Shown: one piece after another, positions 24,621 to 35,220 of the stretch
Layout: each line of letters starts with the position of its first letter
How positions within the stretch are numbered: the first letter of the stretch is position 1
DNA from: Agelaius tricolor
Taxonomy: Eukaryota > Chordata > Aves > Passeriformes > Icteridae
DNA length: 64,000 nucleotides
Assembly: GCA_023055355.1 (NCBI GenBank)
Contig: JALJCS010000001.1
Location: forward strand, 103,605,881 to 103,669,880
Reading direction: 5' to 3'
Notes under the pieces: model-generated
Databases searched by the model: none
What the model was told of the DNA's origin: nothing
The model's input: only the letters and a program-made list of their open reading frames with translations
Translations under genes and position numbers: made by a program

Positions 24621-25974
24621 TGTGCGTTAAGCAGATTTACTCTTTAACAGTGAAGCTTCAGTGGATGATTATGACATCAAAGTGTGACAGACAGTGATTA
24701 TGTACTGCAGGGAGAAAAGATGGATAAATACAGACATTTAATTCCTTTAGCTTAAGGAGACATTATTCCTGGCTAGTAGGAAAAATAGGTATTCCACCTC
24801 TATTTCCTTTAGGCAAAATCAGGTATGGATTCAACCAACTTACCTTGTCTAAAAGTTTTACTTTTAAAAATTTTAATTTCTAAGTTTATTTCCTTTCTTT
24901 AAGCATAGTTTCAATAGGTATCTTCTTTTTTTTTTTCCTTTACTTGGAGGCTTACAACAGGTAGCTTGTTGTTCTCCATTCCTAAGAGCTCATCCATAAT
25001 TGTGCCTAGGCATGACTTTCCCTGTCACTGCAGAAAAGGCATAAGACTATGAAATCAATTTTGAAAGGAACATACTAGATATAGTGTCCAAGGAATGTAA
25101 GTAATTTAACAATGTTTATGAATATTAGGCTTCCTCTGGAATTGGGAATTACTTTTTCTATGTAATTTTCAAAAAAGAAAAGAGAATATGCAAAACTTGA
25201 TGCAAGAAACCCAAAATTTGATACAGCTACCACTGAAGGTCCAGGAAAGATTTTTTGTTAAATTAGGATTTTGTTGCAGGTATAACAACTCCATCATTCT
25301 GATGTTTAACCTATATTAATAAAATGTTTGGGTTTGATCTTGAGTTGCATGAAATAAGCAGAAAAACAAATTCCTGTCAGCCCTTAAAGGAGACACAAAA
25401 AATACCATAGATTAATTCAAAACACTTTTTGTCTTTAGTTCAGAAAAATTTATTCCATTAAAGGAAGGAAAGGAGAAAGATGGGAGCAGTGAGGGGGTTG
25501 TGGATTTAGTTACTGAGGGGGATGGGAAAGACATCAGAATAATCCTCTTGATCTAGAGCTGGTATATAAAATTTTAGTGCCAGACTTCAGGCACATTCTC
25601 TTTAATGAAGAATTTTTTAAGGGATAAAAAGCAAAACAGTAAATCCAGTAGATTGTTTGCTTTTTATGTTGTTATTTCTTTAAAATCCTGGACTTTAAAA
25701 AATGTTATCCTTGGTTTCCTCTTACACATATTTAAATAAATACAATGGCTGATGAGGGCCTTTTTTTTCTTTTGAGCCTGCTACTGAATGCATTGTTATG
25801 AAGAGAAAAGGGTTCATAAACATCTTTTTTGTGAGGAACAGATGAGTAGATGACATGAGGACAGGAAAACAGGGGTATAAGTTTAGAGTTAAAGCTGAAA
25901 TTGCTGAAACTGTCTCTTGTGTGCTGAGACTTGCGTTGTTGTGTTAGAAAGCAAAAAAAAAGGGGGAAGTTTCC

Positions 25975-26100
25975 AGTAATACGTCGATGTCGAGAAGCTG
26001 GGAGAAAATCCTGTCTCCACAGAAATCAATGGCATACATCTATTGATTGCCATGAAACCTAGTTTTCATCTAAGTTTTTGCCAGCTAGCAATGACATGTC
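25975..26100. promoter_or_regulatory. Candidate regulatory block with CpG cluster and ATTGATT inverted repeat
   Basis: ACGTCGATGTCGAG (25981-25994) holds three CpGs within 11 bases. It is followed by AATCAAT (26024-26030) and ATTGATT (26042-26048), a perfect 7-bp inverted repeat. CAATCAATAG on the minus strand fits an Onecut or PBX-type core. CpG retention in otherwise CpG-depleted DNA suggests constraint or absence of methylation. Confidence 0.25.
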
Positions 26101-27049
26101 CAGCTCAAACACTAGACGTTGAATCATTCTTCAAGATATATATATTCTGATTTTAGCTTAAAACTCCTTGTTGAAGAAAGCCTTCTCTTCTGCTTCTAGA
26201 AAACAGCTATATTAAGTTTTTAAACTATCAGCCTGCAAAAGGTGTCTGTTCATGCAGTTCTTGTAGGTTTGCAATTTTTCTTCTCCTTTTCCTTCTCTTC
26301 AACCTTTTCTTATTTCGTCTTCTGGCTGAAATCTTGAGGTCTTTTCCTGCAGTGACATAAATAAGAAAAAAACCCACAACATTCCAAATGAACTGCTGAA
26401 CAGTAAGGTCTTATCATACAACAGAGAGTGTCCTGAAACTAGACTGTCATTCCATGCATTTGGAAATTCTTTGACCACTGAACACTGGATTTTTTTCTAG
26501 CAGTTTATGAACAGCTGTGTTATACACATTGCAGTGTTTAAGAGTGAACTTGCAGTTGGGTGAGTTAGCAGTCCTGCAGAATAAACACAGTCTAATTTAA
26601 CACTCCTTGAGAGACATGTTTCAACACTGCCTGCAAAACACACCAAGTGGGGTTTTTTTTGTTAAAAAAAAGAGCATAGAAACCACTAATACATAGTCTG
26701 CTTTTATACCTTACCTAGAGCTGAGAGCCTCCAAAGGACCAGCTCAAAGGAAGCACCCTCTAAAGTCCTGCATCGCCTGTGATCTTCACTGGGCCGACTG
26801 CACAAAATTCCTACACATATCACACTATCATGTGGGAATCTGAATTAACAATCTGAATCCCTATATTTAGATGCCTGGAAGGCATTTATAGAAAACATGT
26901 CATAATATGCATCCGATATCTTCCCAAACACACTTTTGCCATCATTATATATTCAGGAAAGATTTTTTAACTAATGGTTTTAGACATGTAAACAAGTCAG
27001 TATCTTTTTCTAAAAGATCAGGACAGGAATAATAAATCAAAGAGCATTC
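26101..27049. other. Spacer between candidate regulatory blocks
   Basis: AT-rich sequence with pyrimidine-rich patches (26275-26320) and A/T homopolymers near 26650. 26740-26820 is less AT-rich. No gene or repeat is supported. Confidence 0.5.
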
Positions 27050-27780
27050 AGGTGATAAGAGAGGAGATGCTATGCGTTATTGCAATGAGCGCTGAATGAT
27101 ATGCATGCATTAGGAAGACACCTCAGAAAGATTAGAGCATATAGCTCTGATTCATATTAATGTAAGTCTTTATATTTAAAAAATAGGGTTTTCAGGGGAG
27201 AGAAAGCAAGCACTTTTGCTTGTGTAATGTATTAAACCCGTAACATTTTTCATTCTTGCTTTGCTACCCCTTTTATTTTTTTTATAGTCTAGCTTCTAAA
27301 AATGTTAAGAAATCTGGCAGGCCTCATGGAATTCTGATTTTAAGAACACAAAACAGGAAGCTATTTTGAATGCTCCCTCTTGAGCCATCTTTGTGCTGGC
27401 AGCACAATGCCTGTAAAATCCACCTGCTGGAAGTCGGGTGGTTTATGCAAAGGGATGTCATGGTAATTTGGAAACTGCTGAATACAGAGAGAAGCCTTTT
27501 CCTGCCCCCAAACCTGCCACACCAGTTTTTCTAGCTCATTACATGCCAAAACTTTTGATTGATGTGCTCACTTCAGTCATGGGTAATTTTAACTCCTATA
27601 TTAAGTAGCTGCTGCTTCCACTCCATTATATTACCTCGTATGGGGCAAATCAGAGCTCAAGCTTGGCCTGTATTGGCTTGACCTAAAAGGCAGAGTAAGC
27701 CTTTGTTCAGTTTTGTGTAGGCAGCAAGCCAATATTTCAAAACAACTTAGACAATCACTCTGCCTTTTCTTAATTGTCGA
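27050..27780. promoter_or_regulatory. Extended candidate conserved non-coding region
   Basis: About 700 bp of complex sequence without repeat signatures. It contains ATTGCAAT (27079-27086, C/EBP-like), ATGCATGCAT (27101-27110, octamer/RFX-like), a CCAGCAGGTGG core on the minus strand (27420-27430; E-box and partial CTCF match) and CTTTTGATTGATG near 27551. CpGs persist (GCGTT, GAGCGC, CCCGTAAC, AAGTCGGG, CTCGTATG). A minus-strand frame of 62 codons (27361-27549) has no recognisable product. The texture is that of a deeply conserved enhancer cluster, but this is an unaligned judgement. An unrecognised exon is the alternative. Confidence 0.35.
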
Positions 27781-30700
27781 ATTCCCTTGAAAATTGAGCT
27801 TTTAAGGACTCCTACATCGCATTTTTTTGGGAGCCCTGAAGAGATAAGAAAGTTGGAAGAGGCTTTCTAGACATGAACACAATTTTTTTTTCATTGAATT
27901 TAAGCAGAATAATAAGTTTAGCACAGAATAACTTGTGACTGCCTTGCACTATTGCAAATGGGAATTCCTACTTTGCACAGCCTTGTTGCACAATTCCCTG
28001 GGTAGGTTTGGGACTAAAAAGACCCTGAACACAAACACTGGGTGTTTTCTCAGAAAAGATCCACTGCCTACAGTCCTGTAGAAGTCAGGCTACACATAAA
28101 GAGGGAAATGACGACCTAAAAGAAGATTAATCTATCTCATGGCTCTTTAAAATGAATCTTATTGAAATTGACTGCTTAGATTCCCTATCTTGCAAAGAGA
28201 AAAATATCAGTCCTTCAAGTTCATCTCATCATTAAATTAGTGTATAGAATGGGAGACATTTAAATGGCTGTGAAGGGCTGGGATGTGATATATGTAATGT
28301 TTCTTAAATCTGATCTCCACCCTCAGGTTTAGGGCTATATATCATTCAGTCACCTAAAGATTTGAGAATGATACAGAACATAAGAGTTTAGACTGCAAGC
28401 AGATTCTCCTTTGTCAAATTCTCTCTCAGATACCTCTACAGAGAGGAAAGCTCTTTGTATGAGATGCTTGGCTTTAACAATAGGATAACTGAGAGGAAAT
28501 AGTGCCCCTAAATAGTTTTTGGATTTCAATTTCTGCAGTAGGTATGCAATTTAAAGATCCATGTAAAGCTATTTGGTGAAACATTAAACATTCAAGCTTC
28601 TACCACTGCTTCACTGATTAAGTTCAAATGCACATTTCAGATATAACTGTGTAGATATTGTTGCTTGCTGACAAAGCACATTTAATCAACTGGGCTGGTA
28701 ATAAGCACTGAAGACACAGATTATAAATGTGCATAGTCATGCCAGGACCCATTTTACTCTTAATTGTACAGCCCAGACCTAGACATTTAGCATCTTCAAA
28801 ACTATCTTTTGGATGGATTACTTACGAGTTGTACAAACACCTAAGATTAAAACCACAGTAGAGTACAACAGAAGGAGTAGGATTGATTTAACAAAACAGA
28901 CAAAAGCTTCACAGGTATTGATATATATGAATCCTTGAGCTAATTATGAAGATATACTCATCTTGGAGCTAATTTTTTAATCCTCAGAAATAAACAGGTT
29001 CTTTCTAAGACTAGTGAATCTCATTCTAAAATAGTCAACTAATACACAACAAGATAAGTACTTTCTACAATTACTGATTGTCTCTGTTTGAAAGAAAGGA
29101 AGACCATTGTGTACAGCTTGGAATATTTGTCCATACTGCTGATGCCCAGAGTAAGATAAGATGATTCCCTTCCAAAGATCCTTTAAACCTAGTGCTGGAG
29201 CTGTTAACCCAAGAGTTTTGGTTTTTGACTTCAACATCATAGAAAATTGGGATCTGCCTGCTGAAGTAACTCCCCAAGGTTCATTCTTCTCCTTTCCTAA
29301 AGTTTATTGTCTTTGCAGTGCAGCAGTTGACCTAAAGTGTTATATTAAACTGGCTTTAATTTCAGTTCACAGAACTGCATATAAGAATTTAAAAGAGGAC
29401 ACAGATGTTCTCCTTGAAGAAAAGAGACAATTAAGAAGTAACGGTGTTTTTATTTTAGAATTCTGGGAGATGAGATGAGAATGGACACATAATTTCATTA
29501 AAATCAGAATAATTTTTAAATATTTATGTGTATAAGGTATAAAATTTTAATACTATATAAAAATAAAACACAGGAAAATTCACTCTAGAAAATGCACAAT
29601 GAAACTTTAAAAGGCCTTACACTGACTTTTAACTCTGAAAAAGTCACAGTGTAGAAGGAGCTATTGCTTTCATATAAGAATTTAAGTTTGAAGACAATTC
29701 TAATTTTCCTTTGACTTAGAGATGTTGAATTAGTTCTTGAAACACCCCTACTGGTAACACAGTAGCAAGAGATTTTAAACTCTTTTATGTAAAGGGTTTT
29801 CTTTTTCTTTTTTTTTCCTTTTCTTTCCAAGAGCTTTAAACTCTCAAATCATCAATGTGCCCCCTGAGGAATTTTTTCTCTCCTTCTTCTACATCTTAAC
29901 TTTTACATGTTCCATTTTGTTGTCTGATTAAATCATTCTGCAAAGTGTTTAAAGTGCCTTTCTTCATAGAGATTCAAAGCTTGATGTAAATACATCATAC
30001 CTGTAAAAAGAGAAAGAAGCTAATACAGTTATGCCTACACTCTGGAGAAGTGCATCTGAACTTCAGGCACAGTCTGTAATTTTTGACAGGTATGTTTACG
30101 GCCTTCTCTACTCTTTAGCTTCAAAACGCCATCAAAAAATGGGTTTTTTTAGAAAATAGTTTACATTGGGATTAACAAACTCCTTTTATTTTGCTATTGC
30201 ACAGGGGTTTTTATATATAAAGCTGTGGTGATACTCTTATTCTGGGTTTAAATCAGGTTTGGTTTAATTTAATACATGGACACAACTATACTAGAAACAC
30301 TCTACCATTATAGAAATACCAATAGAGTAAAGCAGCAAAGCGCTTCTAATGGAGTCATTATCAAATGACATGAATCTTTGTATCATTGTAATAAATTCAC
30401 TGTCTTGAAGCAAATCAAGCTAAAGAACATTTTTGGTTTTTTGCTGGTAAAACACAATCTGTACTATATTAGGTCAGATGAGTGAGTTTAAGTTCACTTT
30501 CTACACCTTGGCTATTCGAACTGTAACAAAGTCTTTAAGGTAGACACAGTCTAGGTTAATTGGGAACCAGCTTGGAGGACATGGTTTAAATTAAACTTCA
30601 ATAAACCAGTGTGACATTTTAGTGGATTAAAAAGTGGTTTAAATTTTCTGTAAATGTGATGAAAAATGTCTTGTTTGTATATGCAACCTTTGCACAGTCT

Positions 30701-31099
30701 GCTGTCTCCTTACTGATTCTCCCAGTTCTATCTTGAAATGTATTTTATTCAAGCTCAGCTATCAGCTTTCCTTCAAGTATAGCCTTCACATATAAGCAAA
30801 TGTGTGTCAAGCAATTTAGGAATATGCCTGAAAGAAATATGATTTTCCCTTCTGAATCAATCAATCCTCTCTTCTTCCTATACTACCTATACAATTCTTA
30901 TAAATGATACCTTCACAATTCTACTGGGAGGTTAAGTAAGTGAAATGTTAATGCAGTTCTTGTATGAGAAAAAATACATGTAGATTCCCAGTGCTCTGTA
31001 ATCATAACGCCTCAAGATCATATTCATATCCTTGAAATTCTGGCTGTGTATTACAGAGTATATTTCTTTTAAAACATTAAAAACAAACAAAAAAGAAAA
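27781..31099. other. Unique AT-rich DNA without a supported gene
   Basis: Minus-strand frames at 28977-29240 and 29071-29277 overlap a plus-strand frame of 105 codons (29161-29478). None has a recognisable domain, and mutual overlap argues for chance. A T-rich tract sits near 29800-29825. No repeat families are recognised. Confidence 0.5.
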
Positions 31100-31470
31100 G
31101 AAGCAGGTAGAATTAATGCAGCTGTGTGAGAACCAATGTAATTAATTCACTGCAATTGGAACCTTGCAAAGGATTTACAAACAAAGGGGTGGGATTGCAA
31201 TTAACATGTTCACTTGTCCCTGAGCAAGCCTCCCCTTTGATCTTTTCAGATGACAGAAGATGTGTCTAAGGAATTAGAATGTAATGCAGGCATCAGCTGT
31301 GATTGATGGAGGGGTATCAGGGCTCAGTGAGAGCAAGCTCTTCATGCAAGCAGGCATGTGCCACTGTATTTATTGCACAGCCCCTCCTCCCAGTTCCTTC
31401 CTGAAAGGAACCTTTTCACCTAGGTTTAGCTTGTCATTAGTGAGGGCACTACAGAGGAGTGGTTTTGTTT
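31100..31470. promoter_or_regulatory. Candidate conserved non-coding element
   Basis: Ordered motifs include TAATTAATTCA, GCAATTGG, CCTTTGATC (TCF/LEF-like, near 31235) and GTGATTGATGG, with no repeat words and lower AT content from 31190 onward. CCTTTGATCTTTTCAG immediately precedes an ATG at 31250 that opens 18 codons. It resembles a splice acceptor plus short exon, but the frame ends quickly. Regulatory DNA is the likelier reading. Confidence 0.28.
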
Positions 31471-34400
31471 TTTAGTTACGGTCTCTGGAAGCTGTGTTCT
31501 GTCAGGTGCTCCTTTCTTTTGACCTACTTAAGATTGCAGTTTTGCCTTTAATAAGAGCACAGTGCCCTTTTCACAGGTTGATAGTCATGAATATAGATAC
31601 AGGCTGGGATAAAAAAAAAATAATGTAGATATAAAATATCGAATATTTAGGTTCCTACCTCTAACTTGAAACAAGGCAGAGCAGAAATATTTTCTTTAGT
31701 TATATAAATAAAATACCTCAAGTAATGGAAATTTTTAGCTAGGTTTGCACAGGCTCATTTAACCTGTTTTTTGTTTATTATTATTAGTATTAGTCCATAG
31801 AGTCTTTAATAAAAAAGAAGAATTATTGCTAAAAAACTCAGTCAAAAGAAATGACCTCAGCAACCAGTTTTCTCAGTCCTTGAGCATATAAATTCAAGCA
31901 AGTCTCTAGAAGCATTACAGGTGCTTGCATCAGCTGCACCTCAGGGCCATTGCTTAGTCTTTTATATTTCCCCAAAATAATTTGCTAATAATTTAAAGTA
32001 AGTTTAAAAGGCAATAAAGACAATGTGTTCATGGCAGTGGCTGTCGCTTTGTGACTGACCACTTGACAGTCATCTGCCTTCCCAAGTTATAGTCAGATTA
32101 ATGACATCGTACCACAAAGGCCTCATGACCTGAAGAAAAAGAGGCCTTTTAGTCTAAGTTCATGTGTAATTCTTCTGCTATGCAGCCTATGCATGAAGCT
32201 GTCTGATGCAGAAAAACCCGGTCCAATGGAAGGGAATATGGAATAGGAGAATTCTGGAAGGATGATGAAATGTTCGCTTTGCATACCAAATTCTTATTTT
32301 AGAGTTTTGTCATAAGAGACTTGCTTATGATATTTGTGTAGGCTGGTTTAGTCATTCCTACAATAGGTGAGTCAACAGAAAACATAAGAAAATGACTAAT
32401 TTTCATTATATCTGTAACTCAATTCTTATTCAAATAATCATATACTTTATTGCATATCATGCGTTATAGAATATTATATAAACATAGTCTTTCCTTAAAT
32501 AATTTTAGTGATTTGTCATTTGGGATGTAAGGGAAGAATGAAATTTTTCTTAGTTTGAAAGAGGAAGGAAAAATCCTTCTGTTTTGCACAAAGTTGTCTA
32601 AGCAGTTTATATAAGGCTTGTAAAACTTCTATAAACCTAAAATAACATTTCTTAAGCAACTGTGGCTGAAGAGGAAATGTAGCAATAAGCAGGAATCTAT
32701 CAAACCAGTTAGAGCTTTTAAGAGTGGCACGTGTCTGCACTGCAAAGTGAGAATTCCCATGTAACAAAAGCGACTTTGTGGCATTAGTTCTTTCCAGGAT
32801 TTTGCCCTCACTAACTGTTTTTTTATTAAACTCTACCAAACTTCAAGGATATATCTCTCGGATGGCGTATTACAAGAGCTTACAGCAGCCTTTTGTAGAC
32901 TAAGTATAATTAGGGTGAGCTGATTGCTAAGAGAATTAGAGGAAAAGCATCATGAAAAAAAAGGGAAAAAAGTGCCCCTGTATTTTAAAAGCTGTATTTA
33001 TTCAAAGCTGCATGTAAAATTATATATAAAAGTTTTAATAAGTAATCACTAAGGATAGCAGATATATACCATACTGGTTAATTAAGCCATCATGGAGAAG
33101 TTGCCGCAGTAAGCAGTGATTAGTGGCTCTCAACAGATTCACCTCTCCTTTTCTCTCAATTGATTCTACCAGACTTTTTATTACAGCTGAGAAAAAGCAG
33201 GAAAATATAATCTGTCAAACCTAGATTGGGAATGACAGTTTCATCTGAGTGTAGCATATCTCATGACTTATTTAATTTGTTAAAAAAAAAAGAAGAAATA
33301 GCTTAATTGGTGAGAAGTCAAAAACACAAAAAAATCTGATTTTTCTGTAGCCTTTCAGAGTTTTGTTGAAGATTTCTCTCTTTCTTGCTGTTTAAAGTGG
33401 TTGAAACGCAGAAATATTTTTCATGGATCACTATTGTGGCTGATCCAAACATTTTCTGTTGTGGAATAAATACCCATATTCCTCCCCTGCATGTGTGTTT
33501 TGTGGTCATGGTTTGTAGATGAATTAGATTATTCAGGGAAATTAGAACAGTACATCTGACTTCATTTAATGCCATATAAGATTTAGATGTCAAAACAAGG
33601 TCTTTTTAAGGAAAATGAAGATGCAGGGGGTGGGCAGTAGAGTGTACATAAGCTTGACAAGGGGCAAGTTCAAGCTTGACTAATATAGAGGAATAAATTT
33701 GCTCTTCTGTGAGTGTTTTGAACATCTGTGATTCTAAAGTAGGTTCTGCTCAAGGTTTAGTTTTTAAGGCTAATGGGGAAGCTGTAAAGCTGCAGATCTT
33801 TAGAAAATAAACTTAAAGCACACATTCCTTGGTCTTCCAAAACCAGGCTGAACAGTAGTGTTCTTTGTCATCATCTGAGATCTGAGCAGCAAAGATTTCA
33901 GACCTGATAGGGATGTATCATACAAGGAGAATTTCAGAATTGAAACAAATTTTCATAAATGCCATTTATCCTTAGAGAACAAGTGTGCATTTTATTGAAC
34001 ACAGAGGAAATTTATAAAACAACCAGCCAACCAAACAAAAAAAAAGACCAAAAAAAGCAGAGTGTTTCTTATATCTTCAAACCACTTTTGTCCAGCGTGT
34101 GGTTTTCCAGTCTGCATGTTTCATTATGGATTTCTTGAGAATCTCACTTCCCATGGCAAGAACTGATGATCTCTCTTCTGTCTCCCTCCCCTTATTTTCT
34201 TCCCACTCCTTACCCCACCTCCTTCTTTAATTTCATATGGTCTCTTTGTGTCTGTATGGAGGGGCTGGTATTTCTGTTCTCCCAGCTGTCCAGACCTGGA
34301 GAGCTATGGTTGTGCAGTACAGTTTATCTCTCATCCCTGATGTCAAATATTCTTCCAAGAGGAATCTGGAGATTTAGGAAGGTAGTGTGGATTTGGGTTT

Positions 34401-35206
34401 TCCAACATGTGTTTTTCACACGTGTTAGTAGTGGCATGACTGAAGTCTCAATGTAATAAAGTTTGCCTGTTCTGCCTGTGCTGCCTGGACACAGCTGTAT
34501 CTTCTAGACTAGCAGACTTCTGGATTAATAAAGAAGAAATCTTCATCTACTGACATTACAATTCTTTCATCTCAAATTCTTTTTTTTTTCCAGGAGCAAG
34601 ATCCACATTATTCTTCTTGATTTTCAGCGCATTAATACACATTTTTATTATTTCTTTTGTAGAAACAATGTTTTATAATGCTTTATAAGACATTAATAAA
34701 AGACCTATATTCAGAAATTAACCAGGCCTACAGACTGGACTGTTTGTGTAAATTATTATAAAAATCTGAATGTTTTTCCTTGGGTGAGTCATTCTCCATT
34801 CTATGCCCAGAATGCACAATAGATAGCATGACTGTGTCAACCCCTGCCAAGCAGTTTGGGTGCTACTGCCCTAATTCAGGTGATAAAAGAGTTTAGCTTG
34901 ATAGATAAACATCACACCAAGGTAGGTGCTGTCAGAGGCAGAAATAAATATAATCTGAATCTTTTTACTTAGTGCTTCAGAGGCAGCCATAGTGTTAACA
35001 GTTGAGCCTTAGTACGTGCAAACCACCCATAGTGAAAAAGAAAGGCTTTGGAGCTTTTGGAGAGAACCATTGTACAAGTATCAAGTAGAGACTTTGTTAG
35101 CTTTTGTCTTGGGTGGAGGCCATCATTGTTTCAAGAACTGATTAGATTTCCTATTGATTTCTTCATGAAAAGGCAGCCAACAACCTCATCAGTTATACAT
35201 TCGTGA
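31471..35206. other. Unique AT-rich DNA with one clear inverted repeat
   Basis: A 9-bp inverted repeat lies at 32116-32149. Two AAGCTTGAC copies lie 22 bp apart (33650-33658 and 33672-33680). 34160-34240 is pyrimidine-rich. A 107-codon minus frame (32516-32839) has no recognisable domain. Confidence 0.5.
32116..32149. repeat. 9-bp perfect inverted repeat, 16-nt spacer
   Basis: AAAGGCCTC (32116-32124) and GAGGCCTTT (32141-32149) are exact reverse complements. The flanking sequence (TTAATGACATCGTACC) is complex and may be constrained. Confidence 0.85.
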
Positions 35207-35220
35207 GTGCCATCTACTGG
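35207..35220 (-). promoter_or_regulatory. CTCF-like motif (full consensus match)
   Basis: The minus strand reads CCAGTAGATGGCAC, which fits the CTCF core CCASYAGRKGGCRS at every position. CTCF binds this core with its central zinc fingers and anchors chromatin loops and insulators. Occupancy cannot be inferred from sequence alone. The motif is also a 6-bp inverted repeat (GTGCCA and TGGCAC), which may be coincidental. Confidence 0.5.

Larger units (their letters stand above)
13261..25974. other. Long unique AT-rich stretch without a supported gene
   Basis: Nearly 13 kb shows only short frames and simple sequence. Simple repeats include T13 at 13855-13867, an ATA/ATG/AAC trinucleotide patch at 14734-14773, a G-rich patch at 18157-18170 and a pyrimidine tract at 24593-24620. 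17107-17370 is less AT-rich and open on the minus strand for 87 codons, with no known product. 21541-21565 carries a 7-bp inverted repeat (ATCAGGC and GCCTGAT). 13380-13500 and 19020-19260 look somewhat constrained. I could not anchor any of these to a known family. Confidence 0.5.
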
